Assembly: GCA_937907165.1 (NCBI GenBank)
Contig: CALCUH010000142.1
Span: forward strand, 1 to 12,624
DNA from: an uncultured Bacteroidales bacterium
GTDB lineage: Bacteria; Bacteroidota; Bacteroidia; Bacteroidales; Paludibacteraceae
Reading direction: 5' to 3'
DNA: 12,624 nucleotides
Within the stretch, counting starts at the first letter, position 1. Each line of letters opens with the position of its first letter. Position numbers and translations under genes: made by a program. Below, in pieces: positions 6,982 through 12,624 of the stretch. The notes beneath the pieces were generated by a model. It saw nothing but the letters and a program-made list of their open reading frames with translations, searched no databases and was not told the DNA's origin.

Positions 6982-8100
6982 ATGTTTGAAAAAATACAAT
7001 CTGTAAGCTCCGCAGTGGAGGTCATCAAAGCAGCCATATTGAAGAGTCAGTCTCGTGCTGCCCAAACAGTCATACAGGAACAGTTGGCTTTATACTATGG
7101 CATAGGTCGTTTTATATCGCAAAATTCACGAAAGGGATTTTGGGGGAAGGATGCCATCGGTAATATTAGCCGTAGGTTGAAGATGGAAATGCCTGGGTTG
7201 AGGGGATTTTCAGCTGAAAATATAAAGCTGATGCGTCGGTTTTACGAGGCATGGGAACTGCTGGAAATAAATTCGGTAGTTACGACTACCGAATTACAAT
7301 CTCCACAGAATGAGGCAGATGCAATCCAATCTCTACAATTAACAAATTATAGAGATTTCCCAGTGACAGCCTTTCTCAACATTTCATTTACTCATCATAT
7401 CGCTATTTTGCGTCATACTGAAACTATCGAAGAACGTAAGTATTACATTCAGTTAGCATATAATCAGCGCATGAAGGTGGATGATCTCGAAGTTGTTTTG
7501 AAGTCTGGAGTTTATCATCATCGTGACAATCTTCCTAACAACTTTTTCAAGGTTATCCCCGATAAACATCAAGCACTTGCTACACTTCAGATGCTCAAAG
7601 ACGAATACCTTTTGGATTTCATCAATGTGGAGCAGATAGATGAGATGGACCCTGAAGATATAGATGAAAAGGTTATTGAAAAAGAGATTGTGATGAACAT
7701 AAAGAACTTCATCATGACTTTTGGAAAATACTTTACTTACAACGGTCATCAGGTGCATTATGAGAAGGCGGGACAAGATCACTGGATAGATCTCCTTTTC
7801 TTTAATCGCCAGCTTAGATGCCTTGTTGTTATAGAGTTGAAAAAGGGAGCGTTCAAACCATCCTATCTTGGACAACTTGCTGCTTATCTTCGTGTGCTTG
7901 ACGACGAGGAAAAATTACCCGATGAGAATCCTAGCATAGGTGTTATTCTTTGTAAGAAAGCTAATAAGACCTACGTTGATTATGTATTACAGGATTATCT
8001 CAAACCAATGAGTGTTGCTACTTACAAAACCAATATTAAAAAACTCAAAACTCTTTTGCCACCAGAGGAAGAACTGAAGAAGTTGTTGCCTGACGAATAG
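6982..8100 (+). CDS. DUF1016 / YhcG-like PD-(D/E)XK nuclease domain protein
   Basis: This is a 372-residue protein of the DUF1016 (YhcG) family: an N-terminal helical DUF1016_N domain (about 5-180) and a C-terminal restriction-endonuclease-like domain (about 190-360). The nuclease core is visible as D270 in DHWIDLLFFNR, E285-L-K287 in VVIELKKG and Q298 in YLGQLAAYL, so the catalytic set looks intact. Length is normal for the family. Members occur in Bacteroidales near type I restriction systems and in defence islands; the biological role is not established. The stretch linking the typical motifs EAWELL and FLNISFTHHIAILRHTE (residues about 95-130) contains two perfect hairpins and a 30-bp-spaced repeat. 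The gene has its own promoter and is bracketed by a 27-bp direct repeat, which suggests a separately acquired cassette. No hsd genes are in the window. Confidence 0.9.
   Translation: MFEKIQSVSSAVEVIKAAILKSQSRAAQTVIQEQLALYYGIGRFISQNSRKGFWGKDAIGNISRRLKMEMPGLRGFSAENIKLMRRFYEAWELLEINSVVTTTELQSPQNEADAIQSLQLTNYRDFPVTAFLNISFTHHIAILRHTETIEERKYYIQLAYNQRMKVDDLEVVLKSGVYHHRDNLPNNFFKVIPDKHQALATLQMLKDEYLLDFINVEQIDEMDPEDIDEKVIEKEIVMNIKNFIMTFGKYFTYNGHQVHYEKAGQDHWIDLLFFNRQLRCLVVIELKKGAFKPSYLGQLAAYLRVLDDEEKLPDENPSIGVILCKKANKTYVDYVLQDYLKPMSVATYKTNIKKLKTLLPPEEELKKLLPDE
7270..7295. repeat. Perfect 11-bp hairpin inside the DUF1016 gene
   Basis: AATTCGGTAGT (7270-7280) and ACTACCGAATT (7285-7295) are exact reverse complements around the loop TACG. 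It encodes part of NSVVTTTEL in the variable linker of the protein. Its core (ACTAC-CGAA) resembles that of the RhuM hairpin (ACTACTCGAA). Confidence 0.85.
7328..7357. repeat. Second hairpin in the DUF1016 linker
   Basis: AATCTCTA (7328-7335) pairs exactly with TAGAGATT (7350-7357). The intervening 14 nt can add four more A-T pairs (AATT/AATT) after one mismatch. The left arm overlaps a short in-frame repeat, CAATCTCYACA at 7297-7307 and 7327-7337, exactly 30 bp apart and giving LQSPQ and IQSLQ in the protein. Confidence 0.65.
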
Positions 8101-8215
8101 AATCAATGAATGGCGAGAGGATTCTAATAATGCCACAGGGCATGTCCTTATCCTTCCCACCGTGTAACCGCTCTCTTCAATATGTTTGGTTTTGGACGTC
8201 TCGGAAACATTTTTT

Positions 8216-8229
8216 ACGCCTATAGGCGT
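8216..8229. repeat. 14-bp perfect palindrome before direct repeat copy 2
   Basis: ACGCCTATAGGCGT is a perfect palindrome (5-bp GC-rich arms around TATA) preceded by a T-run. It sits 12 nt before repeat copy 2. This mirrors the palindrome at 6904-6917, which precedes copy 1 by 8 nt, although the two palindromes differ in sequence. It may be an operator or a weak bidirectional terminator. Confidence 0.55.
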
Positions 8230-8241
8230 TTAATATCGGTG

Positions 8242-8268
8242 GGGTTTGCGATGATAAGATTTATTTGT
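8242..8268 (+). repeat. Direct repeat copy 2 (27 bp), right of the DUF1016 gene
   Basis: This matches 6926-6952 at 25 of 27 positions. It keeps a better -33 word (TTTG at 8245-8248) than copy 1. The -7 box is lost: where copy 1 continues TAAATTTG, copy 2 continues TCAGAAATTT. It looks like a disabled promoter copy. The bases after it resume unrelated sequence. Confidence 0.85.
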
Positions 8269-8359
8269 CAGAAATTTAGTTGTTTTTTTTTGTTTGTCCA
8301 CCTCCAATAAATTCAGTATTTTTACGCAGCTTATGTAGAAGTTGGCTATCGTTAAAATG

Positions 8360-8367
8360 TATTTTTG
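8360..8367 (+). promoter_or_regulatory. -7-like box upstream of the HNH gene
   Basis: TATTTTTG fits TAnnTTTG and lies 75 nt before the HNH start. There is no clear -33 element at the right spacing, so this is a candidate only. Confidence 0.3.
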
Positions 8368-8418
8368 GGGAAGAAATATAAAGGTAAAAATTGATTGTAG
8401 ATAAAACTAATCACAATT

Positions 8419-8430
8419 TATTACGTAATA
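8419..8430. promoter_or_regulatory. 12-bp palindrome just before the HNH start, candidate operator
   Basis: TATTACGTAATA is a perfect palindrome ending 12 nt before the ATG of the HNH gene. Restriction-modification loci often have such sites for a controller or autoregulatory methyltransferase. No separate controller gene is visible here, and the palindrome is AT-rich, so chance is a real alternative. Confidence 0.35.
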
Positions 8431-8442
8431 TTACATAACTAC

Positions 8443-9270
8443 ATGACACAACGAGGATTTGAAGATTATTTATATGGCATTTACGGTCATCGGAATGGTA
8501 CTGCAAATAGTTATATCAAGGCAATACAAATCATTGATGAATTGTTCGCCATAGAAGATTTGTTCTGTCTAAAAGGTAAATCACTTACAAGCATAGATGA
8601 TTTTACTTTGTTAGAAAACATTGCTAATTTTATTAATGCTCAACAATATCTCTACAAAAAAGGCTATGACTCAACATTCTTTCGCAACATAAATGAACGT
8701 CAACGTAGTTATCCAGGAAAAGGGTTTTGTTCGGCAGCTATCAATAAACTAATGGCATATTATATTGCAGAGATAGAAGATAGGGCTTGGATGATTGTTA
8801 GAAACACTCAAAGTGCAAAAGAGATTTCCAATAAACTGAATAAATACTTTGACCTTGATAAGGAAGGCTCTGATGTTGAGGTTGCTGCTAGGCAAAGGAT
8901 TGGTCAGACGTACTTCCGCAAAATGGTTCTAGCTAACTACGAAAGAAAATGTTGCGTGACTGGTTTGAATGTACCGCAGACGCTTCGTGCTAGTCATATT
9001 TGTGCTTGGACATCTGATAAGGAAAATAGAATGAATCCAGAAAATGGTTTATGTCTGAGTGCCACCTACGATGCAGCTTTTGACAAGCATCTGATTTCAT
9101 TTGATGATGATTATCGGATGATTGTAAGCCGAGAGATCAAGGAGTATTACACCAACGAAGTGACTAAAGAGTATTTTGAGAACTTTGAAGGCAAAAAGAT
9201 GATCTTACCATTATTCTATCTACCCAGCAAGAAACTACTGGAAAAGCATAGAGAATTGATGGTGGGGTAA
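8443..9270 (+). CDS. HNH endonuclease, probable type II restriction component
   Basis: The 275-residue protein has a C-terminal HNH_2-type nuclease domain (about 150-240). It reads YERKCCVTGLNVPQTLRASHI with the key H185, then NPENGLCLSATYDAAFDKHLI with N201, and D214/H216 in the closing helix. The CC-TG pattern at 170-174 is typical of the subset found in restriction enzymes. The N-terminal half (1-140), beginning FEDYLYGIYGHRNGTANSYIKAI, is an unrecognised helical region that could recognise DNA or mediate dimerisation. It lies 63 bp upstream of the cytosine methyltransferase in the same direction, so the two probably share a transcript. By analogy with HNH/C5-methyltransferase pairs it would cut unmodified DNA, but the locus also has a second candidate nuclease (10685-12364). 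AT-rich codon use suggests acquisition. Confidence 0.85.
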   Translation: MTQRGFEDYLYGIYGHRNGTANSYIKAIQIIDELFAIEDLFCLKGKSLTSIDDFTLLENIANFINAQQYLYKKGYDSTFFRNINERQRSYPGKGFCSAAINKLMAYYIAEIEDRAWMIVRNTQSAKEISNKLNKYFDLDKEGSDVEVAARQRIGQTYFRKMVLANYERKCCVTGLNVPQTLRASHICAWTSDKENRMNPENGLCLSATYDAAFDKHLISFDDDYRMIVSREIKEYYTNEVTKEYFENFEGKKMILPLFYLPSKKLLEKHRELMVG

Positions 9271-9333
9271 ATATTCTCCGACATATCAGATAATATCACT
9301 ATTTTATTTAGAATTAAAAAACATCCATAAACT

Positions 9334-10680
9334 ATGTTGTATAAAAGCTTCTCCCTCATAGACTTCTGCAAGCGCAAAAGCACTCCAAGTACACAAGTGT
9401 TTGATGCTTCCTGTCTTAATGAAGACGGCACTATAATGTCTTTTGCAGAACAAGCTGCAGTAATTACACATTATATTCAGAATATAGATAACCCCAGAGT
9501 GTCTTCTTACCGAGAGAAAGGCCAAGCATTACTTGATTTGTGGACAAGTTTTGCAGATCCAAAGATTGAGATAAAGAAATCTACGAGTGATTTTCCTTGT
9601 GTAGCTGAAGATTTTAATGCTCAACAACTATATCTGTTTCAGGAATTATTTAATGCACCATTTAGAGCTCAAAATAATCCAAAGTTCACGTTCATCGATC
9701 TGTTTGCTGGTATAGGTGGATTCAGAATGGCCATGCAGAACCTAGGCGGTGAATGTGTATATTCCTCCGAGTTTGACGAGCAAGCACAGAGAACCTACTA
9801 TGCAAATTATGGTGAAGTACCATTCGGGGATATTACTAAAGAAAGTGTAAAACAATACATCCCCAAGCAATTCGATGTTCTATGTGCAGGTTTTCCTTGT
9901 CAGGCGTTCTCTCTCGCAGGTAAACGCCGAGGTTTTGAAGAAACGCGCGGTACACTTTTCTTTGATGTTGCTGAAATTTTAAGACGTCATCAACCGAAAG
10001 CTTTTTTCCTTGAAAATGTTAAAGGACTTGTAATTCATGATAAAGGGAAAACGCTTGAAACTATCTTAAATACTCTCGATGAGGTTGGTTATATTGTACC
10101 TGATCCAAAGATCGTTAATGCCATGTACTTTGGCGTTCCGCAACATCGAGAAAGAATCTATATTATTGGATTTAGAAAAGATCTTGGCATCAAGAAGGAA
10201 GATTTTGAATATCCCGAGCAGAATGAAATACTCAAACATTTTATAGATATACGCGAAGAGAATCCAGTTCCTGCAAAGTACTATTTGAGTACAACATACG
10301 TTCAAACTCTTATTAATCACAAGGCTCGTCATGCAGCTAAAGGGAATGGATTTGGTTATGAAATCATTCCAGATGATGGTATCGCAAATGCCATAGTGGT
10401 AGGAGGCATGGGTAGAGAACGAAATCTTGTTATTGACAAACGCCAGACAGATCTCACACCAACTACAAACATTAAAGGTACTATAAATACCGATGGTATT
10501 AGAAAAATGACGCCAAGAGAATGGGCTCGTCTTCAAGGTTTTCCCGACAATTTCAAGATTGTCGTTGCAGATGCTTCTGCATATAAGCAATTTGGAAATT
10601 CCGTAGCAGTACCTGCTATTCAGGCAACAGCAAACAAGATGTTAGGGGTTTTAAGAAAGTTTAATGTTATAAAGAAATAG
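9334..10680 (+). CDS. DNA (cytosine-5-)-methyltransferase of a type II R-M locus
   Basis: This enzyme transfers a methyl group from S-adenosylmethionine to C5 of cytosine in a specific site, protecting host DNA. All signature motifs are visible: I, FIDLFAGIGG (120-129); IV, GFPCQAFS with catalytic C189; VI, E227-N228-V; VIII, Q270-H-R-E-R274; IX, RKMTPREWARLQGFP (from 390); and X, YKQFGNSVAVP (from 417). The target-recognition region lies between VIII and IX (about 310-385), including KGNGFGYEI and GGMGRER. The recognition site cannot be deduced by eye. The catalytic core is preceded by an extension of about 115 residues, whereas many C5 enzymes begin close to motif I. The extension could be a regulatory or DNA-binding part. 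ATG at 9334 is the first start; M35 (MSFAEQ) is an alternative. The next gene begins 4 bp after the stop, so co-expression is near certain. Confidence 0.96.
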   Translation: MLYKSFSLIDFCKRKSTPSTQVFDASCLNEDGTIMSFAEQAAVITHYIQNIDNPRVSSYREKGQALLDLWTSFADPKIEIKKSTSDFPCVAEDFNAQQLYLFQELFNAPFRAQNNPKFTFIDLFAGIGGFRMAMQNLGGECVYSSEFDEQAQRTYYANYGEVPFGDITKESVKQYIPKQFDVLCAGFPCQAFSLAGKRRGFEETRGTLFFDVAEILRRHQPKAFFLENVKGLVIHDKGKTLETILNTLDEVGYIVPDPKIVNAMYFGVPQHRERIYIIGFRKDLGIKKEDFEYPEQNEILKHFIDIREENPVPAKYYLSTTYVQTLINHKARHAAKGNGFGYEIIPDDGIANAIVVGGMGRERNLVIDKRQTDLTPTTNIKGTINTDGIRKMTPREWARLQGFPDNFKIVVADASAYKQFGNSVAVPAIQATANKMLGVLRKFNVIKK

Positions 10681-10684
10681 AGCA

Positions 10685-12364
10685 ATGCCTATAACTGTCC
10701 ATAGAGATTATGACCTCAAAAATGAGGTTCTGTATGTAATACTACGTCTTGTTCAGCTAAGAGACCGTTACAATATTACACATACAGGTGAACCAATAAC
10801 ATCGGTTAAATATCGCAATGTAGAATTGCGTACTATCCCTGTGCTTCAAAGGCTTGATCTATCTATAATAGATAAAGAGGACGCCATTGAACTGTGTAAG
10901 CAAATTGGCTATGTCAAGAAGCGTAATGTCTATGGTAAGGTTGTAAGCAAAGTTGATATTACAGTAAATGGACGAAACTATAGTATTAGATGCCTTAATT
11001 TTATTGATCGTCCGTTAATTAATCATAGTCATCGTCGAAAGTATGAAGAGGTATGCAAAAGAATTAATCTGTCAATAGAACCTCTTGATAGGATGATTAA
11101 CGATTATTGGACGTGTAGAAATTGGGGGATCTTCAATGAAGACTGCCATCCATATTCTTCTATGAATCCATTCATAGATAACCATGACTACCTAAAAGAA
11201 CTTTTCAGTTTTATGGTATTTCATGCTTTTGATTATGACTATCCTTATAGTGATGACAGGTTCATCGCAGAAACGATAGATAACATACTTGATTATGTTG
11301 ATCCTTGTGATGAAAGCACATGGTCACTTTATAATGCGGAAACATATTTCGATACTGTTTGGCCTTATTTGCGTTATTCGCTTAGAGACAACAAAGGTAT
11401 GCCATCTGATGAAGAATTAGATTTGCCAGAAAATCAAGATCTGTGGAGATGGATATACGTAAAGAATAATCGACGCAAAGGAGCTCTGCATGTTCGTATA
11501 GAGAGATTTAATGCAGGCGAACATTCTAGAGACTTCTCTAATCAGTTTGAGGTTATCCATGAACATGAACTCGAAGAGGTTCGAGTTAATCAGGGAGAAC
11601 TTGATGAATACCTAATTAAACTATTCCTCGTTGATTGTCGCCAGAAACATCTCCCAGTCCCAATTGGCAATAGTTACGATATTGTCAGGAATGTAGGCTC
11701 AAGAGATGAAGAGTATGGCGTTCCTCAATCATGGCTTAACTGGAATCAGCAAAGCCCCAAAATGGTAGTTTATGTATGTAACCAGATTAATGCTGCGAAA
11801 TCGCCATCTAAGCATAAGTCAGATGTTTATGTAAATGGTATTGGAATTTCTGTTAAATCTCGAAGAGGAGGGCCTGTTACGTTAATAAATCAGACTTCAA
11901 GAGAGAAGATACTCCGAGTTATGCAGAGTGTTAATTCTCCCATGCTACCACTCGATCAGATTGTTGACAGGTACTGGTATTTGCGATTAAACGGTTTATG
12001 TGGTGAGGATGTTTCTAACAATACTATGCCTAATAATCCTTTCTCAAAAATGGAGAATGGTACATCTAACGAACAATACCTGACTCCATTATTGAACTAC
12101 TTTGCATTCAAAGGGTCTGGCACAGAAGATTCCCCAGCTCCTGCTGATTGGGTTTTAACTGTTGGCCTTCCTGCTGATACTTCTACATGGGTTTATTATT
12201 CACAAGAAGATTTTGCACATGCTGTATGGGAATATCTGGTATTCTCGATTAGAGGTAAAGGCTTGCCAACCAGAAGAACAAATGAAATGCTGCCTTGGAT
12301 TAAAAACATCAATGGCAAAGATAAGGGTACATTAAATGTGAGAATTAAGCATCTTCCGGAATAA
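10685..12364 (+). CDS. Tandem-duplicated 559-aa protein, putative second restriction nuclease of the R-M locus
   Basis: I do not recognise a named family. The protein is two diverged copies of one module: copy A about 1-276, copy B about 295-559. Matching landmarks lie 289 residues apart: D91/D380, S100/S389, PLDxxxxxYW at 133/422 and STW at 211/500. The ends match with a small indel (GALHVRI at 266, GTLNVRI at 548). Each copy has V/I-x-V-N-G-x3-S-[VI]-[KR]: copy B reads D380...S389-V-K391 followed by INQTSR, and copy A reads D91...S100-I-R102 followed by INHSHR. A D-x(8)-S-x-K pattern on a predicted beta-hairpin resembles a variant PD-(D/E)XK site, so copy B may be the active half and copy A a degenerate, structural or DNA-reading half. 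The gene starts 4 bp after the methyltransferase stop, supporting a restriction role. Alternatives are a DNA-binding accessory factor or an unrelated duplicated protein. Confidence 0.6.
   Translation: MPITVHRDYDLKNEVLYVILRLVQLRDRYNITHTGEPITSVKYRNVELRTIPVLQRLDLSIIDKEDAIELCKQIGYVKKRNVYGKVVSKVDITVNGRNYSIRCLNFIDRPLINHSHRRKYEEVCKRINLSIEPLDRMINDYWTCRNWGIFNEDCHPYSSMNPFIDNHDYLKELFSFMVFHAFDYDYPYSDDRFIAETIDNILDYVDPCDESTWSLYNAETYFDTVWPYLRYSLRDNKGMPSDEELDLPENQDLWRWIYVKNNRRKGALHVRIERFNAGEHSRDFSNQFEVIHEHELEEVRVNQGELDEYLIKLFLVDCRQKHLPVPIGNSYDIVRNVGSRDEEYGVPQSWLNWNQQSPKMVVYVCNQINAAKSPSKHKSDVYVNGIGISVKSRRGGPVTLINQTSREKILRVMQSVNSPMLPLDQIVDRYWYLRLNGLCGEDVSNNTMPNNPFSKMENGTSNEQYLTPLLNYFAFKGSGTEDSPAPADWVLTVGLPADTSTWVYYSQEDFAHAVWEYLVFSIRGKGLPTRRTNEMLPWIKNINGKDKGTLNVRIKHLPE
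11568..11587. repeat. Perfect 8-bp hairpin in the linker between the two modules
   Basis: AACTCGAA (11568-11575) and TTCGAGTT (11580-11587) are exact reverse complements around loop GAGG. It encodes residues about 295-301, in the linker where copy A ends and copy B begins. It shares the CTCGAA/TTCGAG core with the hairpin in the RhuM-like gene. Confidence 0.7.
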
Positions 12365-12454
12365 TCCAACCTCCTGACGTAATAGCAATGAGTGAAGGTA
12401 CCCCCCAGAGAAATCCAGTAGTCTTTTGCTACAATTTCCAGATGTGAATGAAAT

Positions 12455-12562
12455 ATGAGTTTTGCCGTTGAAATATTAGTTGGCTTCTTTATCATCGTTA
12501 TTGCGGTGGTAAGCTATTACTATGTAACAAAGAAATCAAGGATAAAGAAAAAAGAGGCCTAA
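12455..12562 (+). CDS. 35-residue single-span membrane peptide (hypothetical)
   Basis: A short ORF encodes a peptide beginning MSFAVEILVGFFIIVIAVVS, then YYYVTKKSRIKKKEA. It has one hydrophobic span (about residues 5-25) followed by a strongly basic tail, giving a clear N-out/C-in single-pass topology by the positive-inside rule. An in-frame TGA at 12449-12451 fixes the ATG at 12455 as the first start. It lies 90 bp after the duplicated nuclease candidate, in the same direction, and has no obvious promoter of its own. The composition is that of a real small membrane protein rather than random translation, but I know no family for it. A link to the R-M locus is only positional. Confidence 0.45.
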   Translation: MSFAVEILVGFFIIVIAVVSYYYVTKKSRIKKKEA

Positions 12563-12606
12563 AGGACATTTTTTAGGATAAAAAGTCTGCGAAGCCTTAT
12601 GATTAC

Positions 12607-12614
12607 TATCTTTG
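12607..12614 (+). promoter_or_regulatory. Bacteroidetes-type -7 box at the right edge
   Basis: TATCTTTG matches TAnnTTTG, with a weak -33-like TCTG at 12586-12589 (17-nt spacer, shorter than usual). It points rightward, so a gene probably starts beyond the window edge and the R-M locus likely ends before it. Confidence 0.45.
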
Positions 12615-12624
12615 TAGAAGATCA

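Larger units (their letters stand above)
8101..8442 (+). other. 342-bp intergenic region between the DUF1016 and HNH genes
   Basis: No convincing ORF is present. It holds a 14-bp palindrome, the second copy of the 27-bp direct repeat, a T-rich stretch (about 8280-8300), a -7-like box and a 12-bp palindrome next to the HNH start; each is listed separately. No strong intrinsic terminator for the DUF1016 gene is evident; the palindrome at 8216-8229 followed by TTTAAT is the only weak candidate. Confidence 0.7.

Noticed and set aside
6404..7357. CRISPR-like repeats
   Set aside because: The hairpins differ in sequence, are not regularly spaced and lie in coding frames; there is no repeat-spacer array and no cas gene.
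6204..8100. RhuM and DUF1016 as remains of a type I restriction locus
   Set aside because: These families often accompany hsd genes, but no hsdR, hsdM or hsdS fragment is visible in any frame here, so a type I system cannot be claimed.
10066..10590. 174-residue reverse-strand ORF
   Set aside because: It is opposite the methyltransferase target-recognition and motif IX/X region; no recognisable features.
12388..12447. 19-residue ORF between the duplicated protein and the small membrane peptide
   Set aside because: Too short, no start signal and no hydrophobic or repeat character; chance cannot be excluded.

Overview
The window most likely comes from a Bacteroidales genome, probably a gut- or rumen-type polysaccharide degrader. 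Four observations support this. RodA carries an extra membrane insert of the Bacteroidetes type. A xylan-type esterase/GH43 enzyme ends in a type IX secretion sorting domain. Several intergenic regions carry the Bacteroidetes -7 promoter motif TAnnTTTG. RhuM-like and DUF1016 (YhcG-like) genes of the kind found in Bacteroidales defence regions are also present. No rRNA, tRNA, CRISPR array or insertion sequence was seen.

Layout. Positions 1-240 hold sequence that does not continue the adjacent gene. It carries a possible reverse-strand gene end, and it meets the next gene at a small inverted repeat. Positions 241-2660 are core cell-shape genes: the transpeptidase half of PBP2 (mrdA), overlapping rodA by one base. 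Positions 2661-6086 hold a monocistronic, secreted 1034-residue enzyme with an esterase, CBM6, GH43, a second CBM6-like domain and a T9SS sorting domain. It has its own promoter candidate and a strong terminator. These genes have balanced base composition.

From about 6087 to 12600 the character changes to an AT-richer accessory block that looks like a small defence island. It holds a C-terminally shortened RhuM-like protein with its own terminator, then a DUF1016 PD-(D/E)XK nuclease bracketed by a 27-bp near-perfect direct repeat. Next come an HNH endonuclease, a C5-cytosine DNA methyltransferase, and a 559-residue protein encoded 4 bp after the methyltransferase. The last three form a probable type II restriction-modification locus.

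The 559-residue protein is the most interesting item. It is a tandem duplication of a ~270-residue module, in register at an offset of exactly 289 residues over most of its length. Both copies contain a D-x2-V-N-G-x3-S-x-K/R motif. The second copy has Lys and the first has Arg, which suggests an active nuclease copy fused to a degenerate one. The locus therefore has two candidate nucleases (HNH and this protein) for one methyltransferase.

A second theme is perfect short hairpins inside accessory coding regions (RhuM, DUF1016 and the duplicated protein). Two of them share a CTCGAA/TTCGAG core, and a third has a related core. Perfect palindromes also lie in front of the DUF1016 and HNH genes, where they could act as operators. 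The window ends with a 35-residue single-span membrane peptide and a promoter motif pointing to a gene beyond the edge.
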